A DNA stretch of 64,000 nt from PALSA-693 sp963781155 (GCA_963781155.1 CAWAEC010000009.1:165097-229096), one strand, 5' to 3'; positions 8,574 to 17,532 are shown, counted from the first letter of the stretch. Translations and numbers: made by a program. The notes: generated by a model from the sequence alone, not told the origin.

Positions 8574-11003
8574 CTGCGAGTCGAGATAGTCCTCCACTGC
8601 CACGCCCTCGGCGACCAAACGCTGATACTCAGCATCGTCGAGACCCAGGATCCGCTGGAACACATATTCATTGTCCTCGCCGAGCGACGGCGCGCCCCGA
8701 TCCCATGCGAGCGGAATCCCGCGAAATGCCTGTCCGAGATGCCGGTAGGTGCCGACATCCCGAGTGGTGAGGGGGCGGATCCACTCGCGGGCTGCCACGT
8801 GGGGGTCGGATGCGAAGGTGCTCTCATCCAGGTGGGGTGCCGCAGCCACGCCGGCCTGCTGCAACCGGTGAAAGCCTTCCTGAGCCGTGACCGTCGCCGC
8901 CCAGGCTCCGATGGCCTCGTCCAGTTCGTCGTGCGCAGCCTGCCGGCCGTCGACACCGGCCAGGCGCTCGTTCTTCGCGAGGTCAGGTCGCGCCAGGACC
9001 GTCGCCAACGAGAGCCAGGCGTCGTCATCGGTGACGGTCGACGCCAGCAGCCGGCCGTCGGCGCATTCGTAGAGGCCCTGCGGGGCGAAGTGCTTGTCGC
9101 GGTTCCCGTAACGCCGGGCTGGCTCGCCCAGCTGCAGGTTCACAAAGACATCGCCCAGTTGGGCGAGCACATTCTCGCTCTGGGCAAGCTCGATGACCTG
9201 ACCCCGTCCGGTCGCGGCGCGGTAGTGAAGCGCGGCGAGCACCGCGAAGGTTCCGGCTGGGCCGGTAACGCTGTCCATGTGCTGGGTGGTCGGCGTCTCG
9301 AACAGCTCCGTGCCCCGCTGGCCGCACAATGCGGCCAGCCCGGTGAGGCCGTCGAATTGACCGCCGAAACCGGTGTAGTGGGCCCAGTCGCCAGTCAGCC
9401 CGGCGGGGGGAAGCCGCAAGACGATCAGTCGGGGATTCGCTTCGAGCAACTCGCTCTCATGGATGCCCATCTGGTGCAGCGTCGTCATTTTGAGGTTTTC
9501 CACGAAGACGTCGCTGGCTGCCACCAGCCGCATGAACAGCTCCCGCTGCAAGGGGTACCGGACGTCGAGCGTGCACGAGCGCTTGCCCCGATTGATCGAG
9601 TTGTACATCGAATGGCGGTTGTACGCCCGGTCACCTGTTCCGGGAGCGCGGGGGCCGTAGCCGCCGACCAGCACCGAGAGGAGCATGTTCGGGTCCGGCC
9701 GAGGCGACAGGCCGCGGGTCGTCGGTGGAAAGACATACGGGCTCTCCACCCGGATCACTTCGGCGCCCAGGTCGGCCAGGTGCAGGGTCAGCAAAGGTCC
9801 GGACCACACGGTCGTGATGTCCAGAACCCGCAGCCCATGCAGCGGCGGCGCGCTGGGATCAGCCGACACCGCAGGCAGCGCCGGCGGCTGCCGGTGCCCC
9901 CCGGCTCCCGTAGGCGATTCCGACTGTCCCAGGTCGGGCGCAGCGCGCCGGAGCCTCCAGCCCCCCTCGCCGTGGCGGTAGGGGGCGCCGGGCAAGAGCA
10001 CCGGCCCCGATATCGGGTCGACGGCGTGGACCCAAAAGCTGCGCTGATGCAAGTGGTCAGCGATCAAAAGCTCCGCGGGCATGTTGACCGGTGCGACCGG
10101 CCAGCCCGCGGCTTGGCCAGCGATGGTGGCCTCCTGACGGGTGTGGCTGAGCAGCCACGGGTAGAGGACGCCGTCGAGAATCTCCTTTGTCTCGGGACGT
10201 GCGAAGGCATCCGGCGCGGAGAACACTTCGGTCAACTCGGGGTTGTCCAGGACCTTTAACATCTCGCGCAACTGCTGACTGGTCATCATGAGGGCCACGA
10301 AGCCGTCAGCGCATGGAAAGACGCCATTCGGGAGCAGGGTGGCGTTGCTGTCAGCAATCTGCTGGGGAGCGGCCTCGCGTCCCCGATACTCCCAGCCCAG
10401 ATGAAGAGCAATGCGCGTCGGATTCGCGGCGAGCGCCTCCGTCGCCGCGCAGTCGACGAAGGCGCCGACCCCGGTGGCCCGGGCACGAAGGACGGCAGCA
10501 AGGCCTGCCTCGGCCGCGGTGTGCCCGACGGCGCACTCGGCGATCGACATAGGCAGGCGGACCGGGCCGCCCCGATCTCGGAGCAGCGACCCGGCGAAGG
10601 CTTGGGCAACCAGATCACTCCATGCGTACTCGGCGTACGGCCCGGTGGCCCCAAACCCGCTGATCGAGACGACCGACGTCAACGGCTGCCGGACCAGCAG
10701 CTCCTCCCGGTCGATGCCCCGCTTCCCGAGTGTCCCGCGGCCGGCCGCCTCGATCACCAGGTCGGCGCCGTCGACCAGGCTCCACAGGGCCGGCGCTGCC
10801 GCCGGGGCTGCCTCCACAATGACGCTGCGCTTGTTCGTGTTCAGATGGGCGAACATCCCCTGGTCGGAGCGCAAATCATCCCCGGCCGGCGGCTCCACTT
10901 TGACCACGTCCGCGCCGAGGTCGGCGAAGGCCTTGCCACACCAACCCGCGGCAACCCCGCCGCCAATCTCGACGACCAGCAGGTCGCTCAGTGCCTGGCG
11001 CAT
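8559..11003 (-). CDS. CaiB/BaiF family III CoA-transferase, fused double-domain
   Basis: At 814 residues it is about twice the normal length. It contains two consecutive family III CoA-transferase modules, roughly 1-370 and 385-800. Both begin with a Rossmann-like start (LLVVEIGGGVAAGWCGKAFADLG and LRVLDITTVWSGPLLTLHLADLG) followed by GADVVKVEPP or GAEVIRVESP. The second module keeps an aspartate at the catalytic position (HMDSVTGPAG), whereas the first has MSIAECAVG, so only one half is likely to carry the covalent CoA intermediate. It should move CoA between carboxylic acids. It lies 21 bp after the ferredoxin gene, and its stop lies within an 18-bp tandem repeat. Confidence 0.88.
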   Translation of the reverse strand: MRQALSDLLVVEIGGGVAAGWCGKAFADLGADVVKVEPPAGDDLRSDQGMFAHLNTNKRSVIVEAAPAAAPALWSLVDGADLVIEAAGRGTLGKRGIDREELLVRQPLTSVVSISGFGATGPYAEYAWSDLVAQAFAGSLLRDRGGPVRLPMSIAECAVGHTAAEAGLAAVLRARATGVGAFVDCAATEALAANPTRIALHLGWEYRGREAAPQQIADSNATLLPNGVFPCADGFVALMMTSQQLREMLKVLDNPELTEVFSAPDAFARPETKEILDGVLYPWLLSHTRQEATIAGQAAGWPVAPVNMPAELLIADHLHQRSFWVHAVDPISGPVLLPGAPYRHGEGGWRLRRAAPDLGQSESPTGAGGHRQPPALPAVSADPSAPPLHGLRVLDITTVWSGPLLTLHLADLGAEVIRVESPYVFPPTTRGLSPRPDPNMLLSVLVGGYGPRAPGTGDRAYNRHSMYNSINRGKRSCTLDVRYPLQRELFMRLVAASDVFVENLKMTTLHQMGIHESELLEANPRLIVLRLPPAGLTGDWAHYTGFGGQFDGLTGLAALCGQRGTELFETPTTQHMDSVTGPAGTFAVLAALHYRAATGRGQVIELAQSENVLAQLGDVFVNLQLGEPARRYGNRDKHFAPQGLYECADGRLLASTVTDDDAWLSLATVLARPDLAKNERLAGVDGRQAAHDELDEAIGAWAATVTAQEGFHRLQQAGVAAAPHLDESTFASDPHVAAREWIRPLTTRDVGTYRHLGQAFRGIPLAWDRGAPSLGEDNEYVFQRILGLDDAEYQRLVAEGVAVEDYLDSQGNPY

Positions 11004-11024
11004 CGCCCCGTTCTCACCGCCGCC

Positions 11025-11240
11025 TCAAGCCAATGTGGCGCGAACGATCCTGATGGCGCCGGTGGGGCAGCCCGCTGCGGCCGCTTCGATCTGCTCCAGC
11101 GGGTTGCCGGCGGGGTCGACCACGGTGGACTTTGTGTCATCGTCGAGGTCGAAGGTGCCCGACGCGTACACCGCGCACACGCCTGACCCCATGCAGGTAT
11201 CGCGGTCGATCTCGATCCGGTAGGGCAGCGCCTCCCCCAT
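11025..11240 (-). CDS. 3Fe-4S ferredoxin (P450 partner type)
   Basis: This 71-residue ferredoxin follows the single-cluster pattern of actinobacterial P450 partners: C16-M-G-S19-G-V-C22, then C58-P59 followed by TGAI. The residue at the usual fourth-ligand position is Ser19, as expected for 3Fe-4S rather than 4Fe-4S clusters; His is more common there. It probably passes electrons to the cytochrome P450 encoded two genes upstream. The ATG at 11240 shares its A with the TGA stop of the amidohydrolase, so translation is coupled. A TTG one codon upstream is less likely. Confidence 0.88.
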   Translation of the reverse strand: MGEALPYRIEIDRDTCMGSGVCAVYASGTFDLDDDTKSTVVDPAGNPLEQIEAAAAGCPTGAIRIVRATLA

Positions 11241-12340
11241 CAAGCGAGCTTATACAGCTTCGCCGCGTTCTCCCAGAGGACCTTGCGCTTCTCCTCTTCG
11301 CCAAAAGGCGTGAACCACTCATCTGTCAGCGACTTCGAGTTCGGCCACGTCGTCTCGGAGTGCGGGTAATCACTGGCCCACATGATGTTGTCGATCCCGA
11401 TGTGTTGCCGTTCGCGCAACCCGACCGGGTCCTCCATGAACGTGGCGAACACCTGGCGGCGGAAGTAATGGCTCGGTGGCTCCGTGAGCTCGCTCTTCGT
11501 CCAGTACCGGTGCTTTTCCCACAAGTGGTCGGAGTAGTACTGGAAGAACGAGATCCAGCCGATCTGTCCCTCCACCGCGACGAACTTCAGGTCCGGGAAA
11601 CGCTGCAACACGAGCCCGTGAATCAGCTCCGATACCGCTTCGGCCATCGTCATTTTGCTCATCACCAGGCCGGTCATGAACCGCGGGGCGCTCTCGAACA
11701 TGTTGACCACCGGAGTGCCGGGGCGTCGGCCGCCCACGTGCAGACCGACCGGGAACCCGGCGTCGATGAATGCCCGCCACATCACATGCCATTTGGGGTT
11801 CCCGTAGTCCTCATCGGGACCGGGAAACAGGGGGATGTATCCGCTTACCAGGCCTGGCTGTGACGCCGCGAAACGGAGCTCCTCGACGGCTCGCTCGGGC
11901 GTATCAATCGGGATCGCGGCCACACCCAGCAGCCGGCCCGGGGCATACGAGGCATAATCAGACAGCCAACGGTTGTAACCGCGCACGCTGTTCAGCCGCA
12001 GCGCCGGGTCCTTTGACAATAACGGGCCGCCCACGTATAAAACCTCGGCGTCCACGCCATCGATATCCATGTCCTTGATCCGCTCCGCTGGGTCCCAGGC
12101 CCCGGGCCGCTGGTCCTCGAGCTTACGGACATTGAGCTTGAACTCCTCCGGCTTCTTGCCCGCCAGGTTATCCAGCGTCATGATCGGCGTTCTGGCTCCC
12201 TCGAACACCCGGAAGTCGCCCTCGTCGGTCCGCTCGAGGCGCGGAGCCCGATCCCGGAACTCGGGGTCGAGATAGGTCTGCCATGCGTCGTCGGGCATGG
12301 TGACGTGCGAGTCAGATGAGATGAGCCGGTAGTCGGTCAC
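11240..12340 (-). CDS. amidohydrolase-family (Amidohydro_2) protein
   Basis: This 366-residue TIM-barrel metal-dependent hydrolase is of the ACMSD/LigY-like amidohydrolase 2 class. Metal-site features are an N-terminal ISSDSHV block (Asp-x-His in place of the usual HxH), a histidine in GLHVGG, and WASDYPHSETTWP near the end, where the Asp and His sit. Members decarboxylate or hydrolyse ring-derived acids. The gene lies 27 bp after the P450 gene and overlaps the ferredoxin start, so the three form one transcription unit. A second amidohydrolase of the same superfamily is encoded at 18.5 kb. The substrate is unknown. Confidence 0.88.
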   Translation of the reverse strand: MTDYRLISSDSHVTMPDDAWQTYLDPEFRDRAPRLERTDEGDFRVFEGARTPIMTLDNLAGKKPEEFKLNVRKLEDQRPGAWDPAERIKDMDIDGVDAEVLYVGGPLLSKDPALRLNSVRGYNRWLSDYASYAPGRLLGVAAIPIDTPERAVEELRFAASQPGLVSGYIPLFPGPDEDYGNPKWHVMWRAFIDAGFPVGLHVGGRRPGTPVVNMFESAPRFMTGLVMSKMTMAEAVSELIHGLVLQRFPDLKFVAVEGQIGWISFFQYYSDHLWEKHRYWTKSELTEPPSHYFRRQVFATFMEDPVGLRERQHIGIDNIMWASDYPHSETTWPNSKSLTDEWFTPFGEEEKRKVLWENAAKLYKLA

Positions 12341-12367
12341 TGCTGCCTGCCTTTCTCCTTGACGGGC

Positions 12368-13645
12368 TCAGCCGAAAAGGACAGGGATGCTGTTGGGTCC
12401 CCGGTGTTCCAGCCCGATAATGCGCACGTTGGGCACCTCGGGATCCAACCGGAGATTTGAGAGTCGGTCCAATACGGCGTTCATGGCGACCCACATCTCG
12501 GCGCGGGCCACGTGCATGCCCAGGCACACGTGCGGCCCGCCGGCGAAGCCCAGGTTTGGCTTGAGGCTCCGGTAGGGATCGAAGCGCTCGGGGTCGTCCC
12601 AGCGGAGCGGGTCGTGGTTGGCCGCGCCCAGGTTCATCTCCATCACCGCGCCGGCCGGGATCTCGATTCCACACAGCGTCACGTTTCTCGTGACCAGTCG
12701 GCGGAAGATGGGGTCCGTTGGCTCCCAGCGGACAGCTTCGTCGATGGCTCGCCGGAGCAACTCTCGATCCCCGCGGACCGCGTCGAGGAGCGGCGGATCC
12801 TTCAACAGGGCAACCAGGAGGATGCCAAGCTGCCGCCACGTGGTGCCCGAACCGGCGGTCAGGATCAGTCGTGAGAACCCGTAGATCTCGTCGTCGGTGA
12901 GTAGATGGCGCTGGCCATCCTCCTCGATCTCGCTCTGGACGAGCACTGTGATGACATCGTCTTGGGGTCGAGCCCGACGGTCTTCGATGACGCTGCGCAG
13001 CATCGCCGTCGCCCGCTCATGGCGCTCGGCCATGGCCGCCGAATCCGACGAGGCTTGCATGCCGGTGCCCTCCGCTCCCTCCCTGAAGTCGAGCCCCTGC
13101 TGGCGGGTGAGTCCAAAACTGGAGGTGATGGTCTGCAGCGGGATGCGCGAGCACAACTCGGCGTTGAGTTCGGCCTGCCCTGCAGGTTCGAACGCCGATA
13201 TGGCCTCGTCGACAAGCGCCGCGATCCACTTGTCGATCCACCACTGGGCGCGCCTCGGCGAAAACGCGGGTTGGGCCAGCGCCCGATAGCGGCGGTGCTC
13301 ATCGCCGACCATCTCCAGAATCGTGCGAGCGCCGAACATCTGGGTCACGGAGCCGGAGTAGACGGTGGAGGAAAAGACCTCGTTTTCCCGGAGGACGGTG
13401 TCGTTGGCCTCATACGAGAACGCCGAGTAGACGGGAGCCTCGGCCCGACGATGCACCCGGAGCAGACCACCCACCGAGTAGCCGAGGAGCTCGCGCACCG
13501 ACCCTTTGTGGACCGGGGCCGCAGCCCGCAGTTCCGCGAACGCCGGGTAAGGATCCTCGACGAGGATGCCTCCATCCGTCGCCATCACGTGGCGCTCGAC
13601 GTCGTACAGAACCTTGAAGCGTTCGGCCTCAGCTGCTGACGTCAT
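12368..13645 (-). CDS. cytochrome P450
   Basis: This 425-residue soluble bacterial P450 has an I-helix motif LTAGSGTTWRQ, an ExxR motif in DEAVRWEP, and the haem-binding loop FAGGPHVCLG with the cysteine ligand. The ATG at 13645 follows GGGAGGG at good distance; the long upstream extension of the frame is not protein-like. It probably hydroxylates a hydrophobic compound using the ferredoxin encoded at 11.0 kb. A ferredoxin reductase is not seen nearby. It heads a unit with amidohydrolase, ferredoxin and CoA-transferase genes. A palindrome at 13677-13693 lies 32-48 bp upstream of the start. Confidence 0.92.
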   Translation of the reverse strand: MTSAAEAERFKVLYDVERHVMATDGGILVEDPYPAFAELRAAAPVHKGSVRELLGYSVGGLLRVHRRAEAPVYSAFSYEANDTVLRENEVFSSTVYSGSVTQMFGARTILEMVGDEHRRYRALAQPAFSPRRAQWWIDKWIAALVDEAISAFEPAGQAELNAELCSRIPLQTITSSFGLTRQQGLDFREGAEGTGMQASSDSAAMAERHERATAMLRSVIEDRRARPQDDVITVLVQSEIEEDGQRHLLTDDEIYGFSRLILTAGSGTTWRQLGILLVALLKDPPLLDAVRGDRELLRRAIDEAVRWEPTDPIFRRLVTRNVTLCGIEIPAGAVMEMNLGAANHDPLRWDDPERFDPYRSLKPNLGFAGGPHVCLGMHVARAEMWVAMNAVLDRLSNLRLDPEVPNVRIIGLEHRGPNSIPVLFG

Positions 13646-13676
13646 GACCCTCCCAAACGGCGTTCCTGGCGTCAGA

Positions 13677-13693
13677 GTAGAGCATGGTTCTAC
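13677..13693. promoter_or_regulatory. candidate operator upstream of P450 operon
   Basis: GTAGAGCATGGTTCTAC is an interrupted palindrome (five-base arms, seven-base centre) 32 bp before the P450 start. On the minus strand it overlaps a possible promoter with TTGCCA and TCTACT about 17 bases apart. It matches the site at 7692-7708. The rest of the gap up to 13947 shows no gene I can support. Confidence 0.45.
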
Positions 13694-13947
13694 CTGATGG
13701 CAAGTGCTCGCTGCTTCCGATCCACCCAAGGAAGAGACACTCCAGGCCAGGTTCCCCCAGCTTCGGGTTCGGGATGTCCCCTGCGGCATGGTGTACCCAC
13801 ACGGAGCCAACAGGACGGGTCGATCCGGGCCGATCTGAATCCCCGAACTGCCACGGTCGTGCTGATAGGCGTGCTGAGGGGAGTGGGCGCGGTGCTCCTC
13901 GGCGATTCGGCGCCAGCACTCCTTCCGATCTGATGCGGTCGCCGCAT

Positions 13948-14712
13948 TCACGCGGGATTTGGTCGCCCCAATATGGTCCCGACGGTCTGCCCGCCATCGA
14001 CGGTGAGTTCGGCGCCGGTAACGAACGAAGCGGCGTCGGAGACGAGAAAAAGCACCGCTTCGGCGATCTCCTCCGGTTCGCCCATTCGTCCTACAGGAGT
14101 TCGAGAAAGGCGGGCACGTGCAGCCGGGTCGTCATCGCGCAGGACCATGGGGGTCGCAATTGGCCCCGGGGCCACTGCGTTGACCCGTATGCCGTACGGG
14201 GCCAGCTCGAGGGCCGCGACCTTTGTGAGACCACGATTTCCCCATTTCGAAGAGACGTAGGCCCCGTGATGAGTCCACACCGTAAAGGCTGCCGTCGAGA
14301 GCGTATTGACGATGGCACCACCACCGGCGCGCCGCAGATGAGGCACGACAGCTTGCATCCCGTGGAACGCGCCCAGGCAGTTCACCCGCCATACGTCCTC
14401 AAATGCGTCGGGAGTTTCCTCCTCGAGGGACACCGTCCGCAGTACGCCCGCGTTGTTGACCAAGATGTCGAGGCGGCTGAAGGCGGTCAGACCGCTGTAG
14501 ATCAACGCATCCCATGACGGGCGCTCGCGAACTTCGAGCTCACCCGTGACGACGGCATCTCCCAATTCGTCCTGAAGGGTATTCAGCTCAGTGGTCAGAA
14601 CGTCGCCGGCCACGATCCGGGCGCCCGCCCGGGCAAGGCGAAGGGCGATCGCGTGTCCCTGACCCCGGGCCGCACCGGAGATCAGCGCGACTTTGCCATC
14701 GAGATTCGTCAT
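13948..14712 (-). CDS. SDR-family oxidoreductase
   Basis: This classical short-chain dehydrogenase of 254 residues has an SGAARGQG nucleotide-binding motif, NNAG at about residue 90, a serine in NTLSTAA, and the YVSSK active-site pair. It ends with the family TVDGGQTV segment. NAD(P)-linked oxidation of a hydroxyl group in the pathway is likely, but the substrate is unknown. Its ATG overlaps the TGA of the short SMP-30-like fragment upstream by four bases (ATGA). A 302-bp gap separates it from the P450 gene, so the P450 may have its own promoter. Confidence 0.9.
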   Translation of the reverse strand: MTNLDGKVALISGAARGQGHAIALRLARAGARIVAGDVLTTELNTLQDELGDAVVTGELEVRERPSWDALIYSGLTAFSRLDILVNNAGVLRTVSLEEETPDAFEDVWRVNCLGAFHGMQAVVPHLRRAGGGAIVNTLSTAAFTVWTHHGAYVSSKWGNRGLTKVAALELAPYGIRVNAVAPGPIATPMVLRDDDPAARARLSRTPVGRMGEPEEIAEAVLFLVSDAASFVTGAELTVDGGQTVGTILGRPNPA

Positions 14713-14885
14713 GGCCGGCGTCGTGGTCCGGCGACCACATGAGCACCCGAGAGTCGCAGCACCCGACCTCCGTCAATGTCTACGCAATATACAGCGCCGT
14801 CACTGGCAACTACCGGTCCCTCGGTAAAGCCCAGCCCGATGGCGAGAACCTCGTACTCGATTGGCTCCCGAATCGTGATCCTCAT
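14709..14885 (-). pseudogene. N-terminal fragment of an SMP-30/gluconolactonase-like protein
   Basis: The 58-codon frame starts at an ATG preceded by GAGGGGG. It contains IGLGFTEGPVVASDGAVYCV and then DIDGGRVLRL, which are the first blade of the SMP-30/gluconolactonase beta-propeller. The reading then turns to GAHVVAGPRRRP and stops at a TGA overlapping the next gene's start. A complete member has about 300 residues, so most of the propeller is gone. It may survive only because it lies upstream of, and couples translation to, the SDR gene. Confidence 0.6.
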
Positions 14886-14964
14886 TGTTCGCCCCCTCGC
14901 CTCAGCTCGAAACGTAGAAACCCCGATGCGGCACGATTATGACAGCTGATCGGTCGGACGGCAC

Positions 14965-16569
14965 TCATCGGCACCCTGCTCGTTGCCGGGCCAGAGCCCC
15001 TTCTCGGAGCCGATCCTTGACGACCTTTCCGGTTGCGTTGTAAGGCAGTTCGTCCATCAGCTCCACCGCCCGAGGCACCTTGTAGTTGGCCATGTGCATC
15101 CTGCACCATTCGATGATGGCCTCAGACGTCGGCGACGCGCCGCGCCGAGACACCACGAACGCCATTCCGACCTCACCAAGACGGGGGTCCGGGATACCGA
15201 TCACGGCCACCTGCTCGATATCAGGATGGCGAAGAAGGAGGTTCTCGATCTCCGCGGGGTACACGTTGAAGCCGCCTACGATGAACATGTCCTTGGCCCG
15301 GCCGACGATCTGCAGGTTGCCTTCCTTGTCCAGCCTGCCGATGTCGCCGGTGCGCAACCACCCGTCCGGGGAAAGGACCTCGGCTGTCGATTGTGGATCA
15401 TCCAGGTAGTGCGACATGACACTCCCCCCCTTGAGGAGCACCTCGCCCGCCTCCTCTGCCGGGACATCCGACCCCGAACCGTCGACGATCCGAAGTTGAA
15501 ATGTTGGCCGAGCGTGACCGACGGTGGTGGCGATGATCTCGGGATCGTCATCGGGTGAGGTGGCGGTGGCCGTCCCGGCCTCTGTCAAGCCGTAGCCGGT
15601 GATGATGGTGCGGAACGGCAGTTCAGCCCGGATCCTGCGGATCAGCTCGACCGGAATGTCCGCGGCGCCGGTGACCGCGATGCGCAGCGATCCCAGCCGG
15701 TAGCGGCCGCGCCCGGGGAAGTCGAGCAGGGACTGGTAGATCGTGGGCGCGCCAGGCAGGACTGTGATCGCTTGGGTGTCGACCGTCTCCAGGACTCGCT
15801 GCACATCAAAGATCGCCTGAGGAAACATGGTGGTCCCGGCGCCGAGCGCAGCAAGGATGCCCGATTTCAACCCGAACATGTGGAAATACGGATTAACCAT
15901 CAGATACCGGTCATCGGGGCTGAGCTCCGCCATTCGAAGCCAGTCGGAGCTCACGGACAACGTTCGGCTGTGGGTCTGCACGACCCCTTTCGGCCGGCCC
16001 GTCGTACCCGAGGTGAACAGGATGTCGGAGGGGTGTTCCGGCCGTACTCTGGCTGCCCGTCGTGCCACGTCCTCGCTCGATGTACGATCCGCTCGCCCCA
16101 CGAACTCTTGCCAACTGACTGCGTTTGGGGGAACCGGTCCGTCGGCGACCACGATTGTCTCGAGGTCAGGAAGATCGACGCCTGCCCCATCCAGCAGCGC
16201 CACGTAGTCGGTACCCAGGAAATCCGTAACGGTGACCAGCGCGCGCGCGTGGCTGCGCGACAGGATTTCACCCGCCTCGCCTCCCTTGAACCTGGTGTTG
16301 ATGGGCACCATTGTCGCCCCGGCCTCCCACACACCGAGCGCGGCCACGATCCAGGGAGTCGAGTTGAAACACCAGATCGCCACCCGATCCCCGGGCTGCA
16401 CGCCCGAGGCCACCAATGCTGCACCAAATGACCGGGTCTTGTCCACGAGCTCTTCGTACGTCGTCCGCATGTCGCCGTCGACCACCGCGAGATGATCTCC
16501 GAACCGCAACGCGGCGGCCGTCACGCCCGGAATCGTCGGCCAGACGGACGGATCGGACTCACTTGCCAT
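14965..16569 (-). CDS. AMP-dependent acyl-CoA synthetase (FadD-like)
   Basis: This 534-residue member of the ANL superfamily activates a carboxylic acid to its CoA thioester with ATP. Motifs are FTSGTTGRPKG (P-loop), GYGLTE, the hinge region WLRTGDIG with the ribose-binding Asp, GRAKDMFIVGGFNVYP, and the C-terminal catalytic lysine in NATGKVVKD. It probably supplies the CoA ester for the hydratase, SDR and CoA-transferase steps encoded downstream. The nearest functional comparison by context is FadD3-like ligases of ring-degradation pathways, but the substrate cannot be read from sequence. It is the first gene of the minus block, divergent from an NTF2-like gene across about 88 bp. Confidence 0.9.
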   Translation of the reverse strand: MASESDPSVWPTIPGVTAAALRFGDHLAVVDGDMRTTYEELVDKTRSFGAALVASGVQPGDRVAIWCFNSTPWIVAALGVWEAGATMVPINTRFKGGEAGEILSRSHARALVTVTDFLGTDYVALLDGAGVDLPDLETIVVADGPVPPNAVSWQEFVGRADRTSSEDVARRAARVRPEHPSDILFTSGTTGRPKGVVQTHSRTLSVSSDWLRMAELSPDDRYLMVNPYFHMFGLKSGILAALGAGTTMFPQAIFDVQRVLETVDTQAITVLPGAPTIYQSLLDFPGRGRYRLGSLRIAVTGAADIPVELIRRIRAELPFRTIITGYGLTEAGTATATSPDDDPEIIATTVGHARPTFQLRIVDGSGSDVPAEEAGEVLLKGGSVMSHYLDDPQSTAEVLSPDGWLRTGDIGRLDKEGNLQIVGRAKDMFIVGGFNVYPAEIENLLLRHPDIEQVAVIGIPDPRLGEVGMAFVVSRRGASPTSEAIIEWCRMHMANYKVPRAVELMDELPYNATGKVVKDRLREGALARQRAGCR

Positions 16570-16657
16570 GTGATTCCCCGTCCCGGCTCAGGGTCGATCG
16601 GCGTGGTACGGCCGCTCCTACTGTCGCGGCGGTTCTGCACCGGGCATGATCGGGAGG

Positions 16658-17059
16658 ATGAACCCGACACCTGAAGATCACGTGGCCATCACAGACTTGC
16701 TCGCCCGTTACTGCCTCGCCCTCGACCTCGATGACATCGAGGCCTGGGTCGAACTCTTTACGCCCGACGCGTCGTACGAGGTATTCGGGCGCTCGTGGGA
16801 CGGCCACGAGGGGTTGCGCAAAATGTTGCGAGGTGCGCCCAGAGGTCTTCACCTGGGGGGACCTCCCGTGATTGACGTAACGGGCCCAGACCAGGCCAGG
16901 ACGACTCAGAACCTCCTCTTCGTCGAAGTGAAGGCCGCGATCCTGCGTCGATCGGTCTATACGGACGAACTGCGCCGCACCTCTGAGGGCTGGCGCATCG
17001 CCAGACGCAGATGCCAGTTCATCGTCGCCGACGGGCTTAGCGACCGACCGGAGGAGTAG
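16658..17059 (+). CDS. NTF2/SnoaL-like protein
   Basis: This protein of about 133 residues has the SnoaL-like fold: an N-terminal helix with ITDLLARYCLALDLDD and WVELFTPDASYEV, a central HEGLRKMLRG segment, and late strands that include LRRTSEGWRIARRRCQFI. It is a paralogue in type, though not closely similar, of the one at 5.5 kb. I start it at ATG 16658, preceded by ATCGGGAGG; ATG 16646 would add four residues. It is divergent from the acyl-CoA ligase and may share its promoter region. The 3' end overlaps the acyl-CoA dehydrogenase remnant. The reaction is unknown. Confidence 0.82.
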   Translation: MNPTPEDHVAITDLLARYCLALDLDDIEAWVELFTPDASYEVFGRSWDGHEGLRKMLRGAPRGLHLGGPPVIDVTGPDQARTTQNLLFVEVKAAILRRSVYTDELRRTSEGWRIARRRCQFIVADGLSDRPEE

Positions 17060-17507
17060 GACCCGTCGACGAAGGCCTCGGCTCTCTCGCCAGTCCGAGG
17101 TGCTCGCCGATGGTGTTGCGCTGAATCTCATCCGTTCCTCCCCCGAGACGCAGACCAGGGGCGAACAGTAGGCGCTCGAGCCATGGTCCCGCTTCTCCGT
17201 GATCCCCAATCGTCGCCGGCGGGAGGAGCAAGTTCGTCACCGCATCGGCGGTCAACCGAGCGTGCTCGGAATACAGCAGTTTTGATAATGATCCGCCGGC
17301 CGGCACCTGGTCTGGCAGCGCGACCCTGGAGCCAAGTCAGTCGAGCACGCGCTCGCGGATCACCACGCTCGCAACCGTCTGCTGCACGACGGGATCGGCT
17401 GTGTACCCAAGGCGCTCCACCAGGCCGACCAATTGCGTCGCGGAACGCCCGCTGGTCCCGCCTCCGATTGCGGCCCGCCGCGTCTGCCTCGCGACCTCCC
17501 TTGTCAA
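17037..17507 (-). pseudogene. acyl-CoA dehydrogenase, C-terminal remnant with in-frame stop
   Basis: About 155 codons encode the last part of an acyl-CoA dehydrogenase. The segment VERLGYTADPVVQQTV is followed by SLSKLLYSEHARLTADAV and by the terminal APGLRLGGGTDEIQRNTIGEH, the FAD-contacting end of the family. The frame is interrupted by one TGA at 17337-17339, between VIRERVLD and LGSRVALPDQ. The N-terminal two thirds are missing, and the frame begins at a TTG (17507) just after the SDR gene. It is evidently a decayed part of the acyl-CoA pathway. Confidence 0.75.
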
Positions 17508-17532
17508 GCGGGCTCCTCCGGGGTCTGCTCCC

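Noticed and set aside
8454..10259. Plus-strand frame of 601 residues
   Set aside because: It is antisense to the double CoA-transferase gene; composition is Arg/Pro/Gly/Val-rich with no domain.
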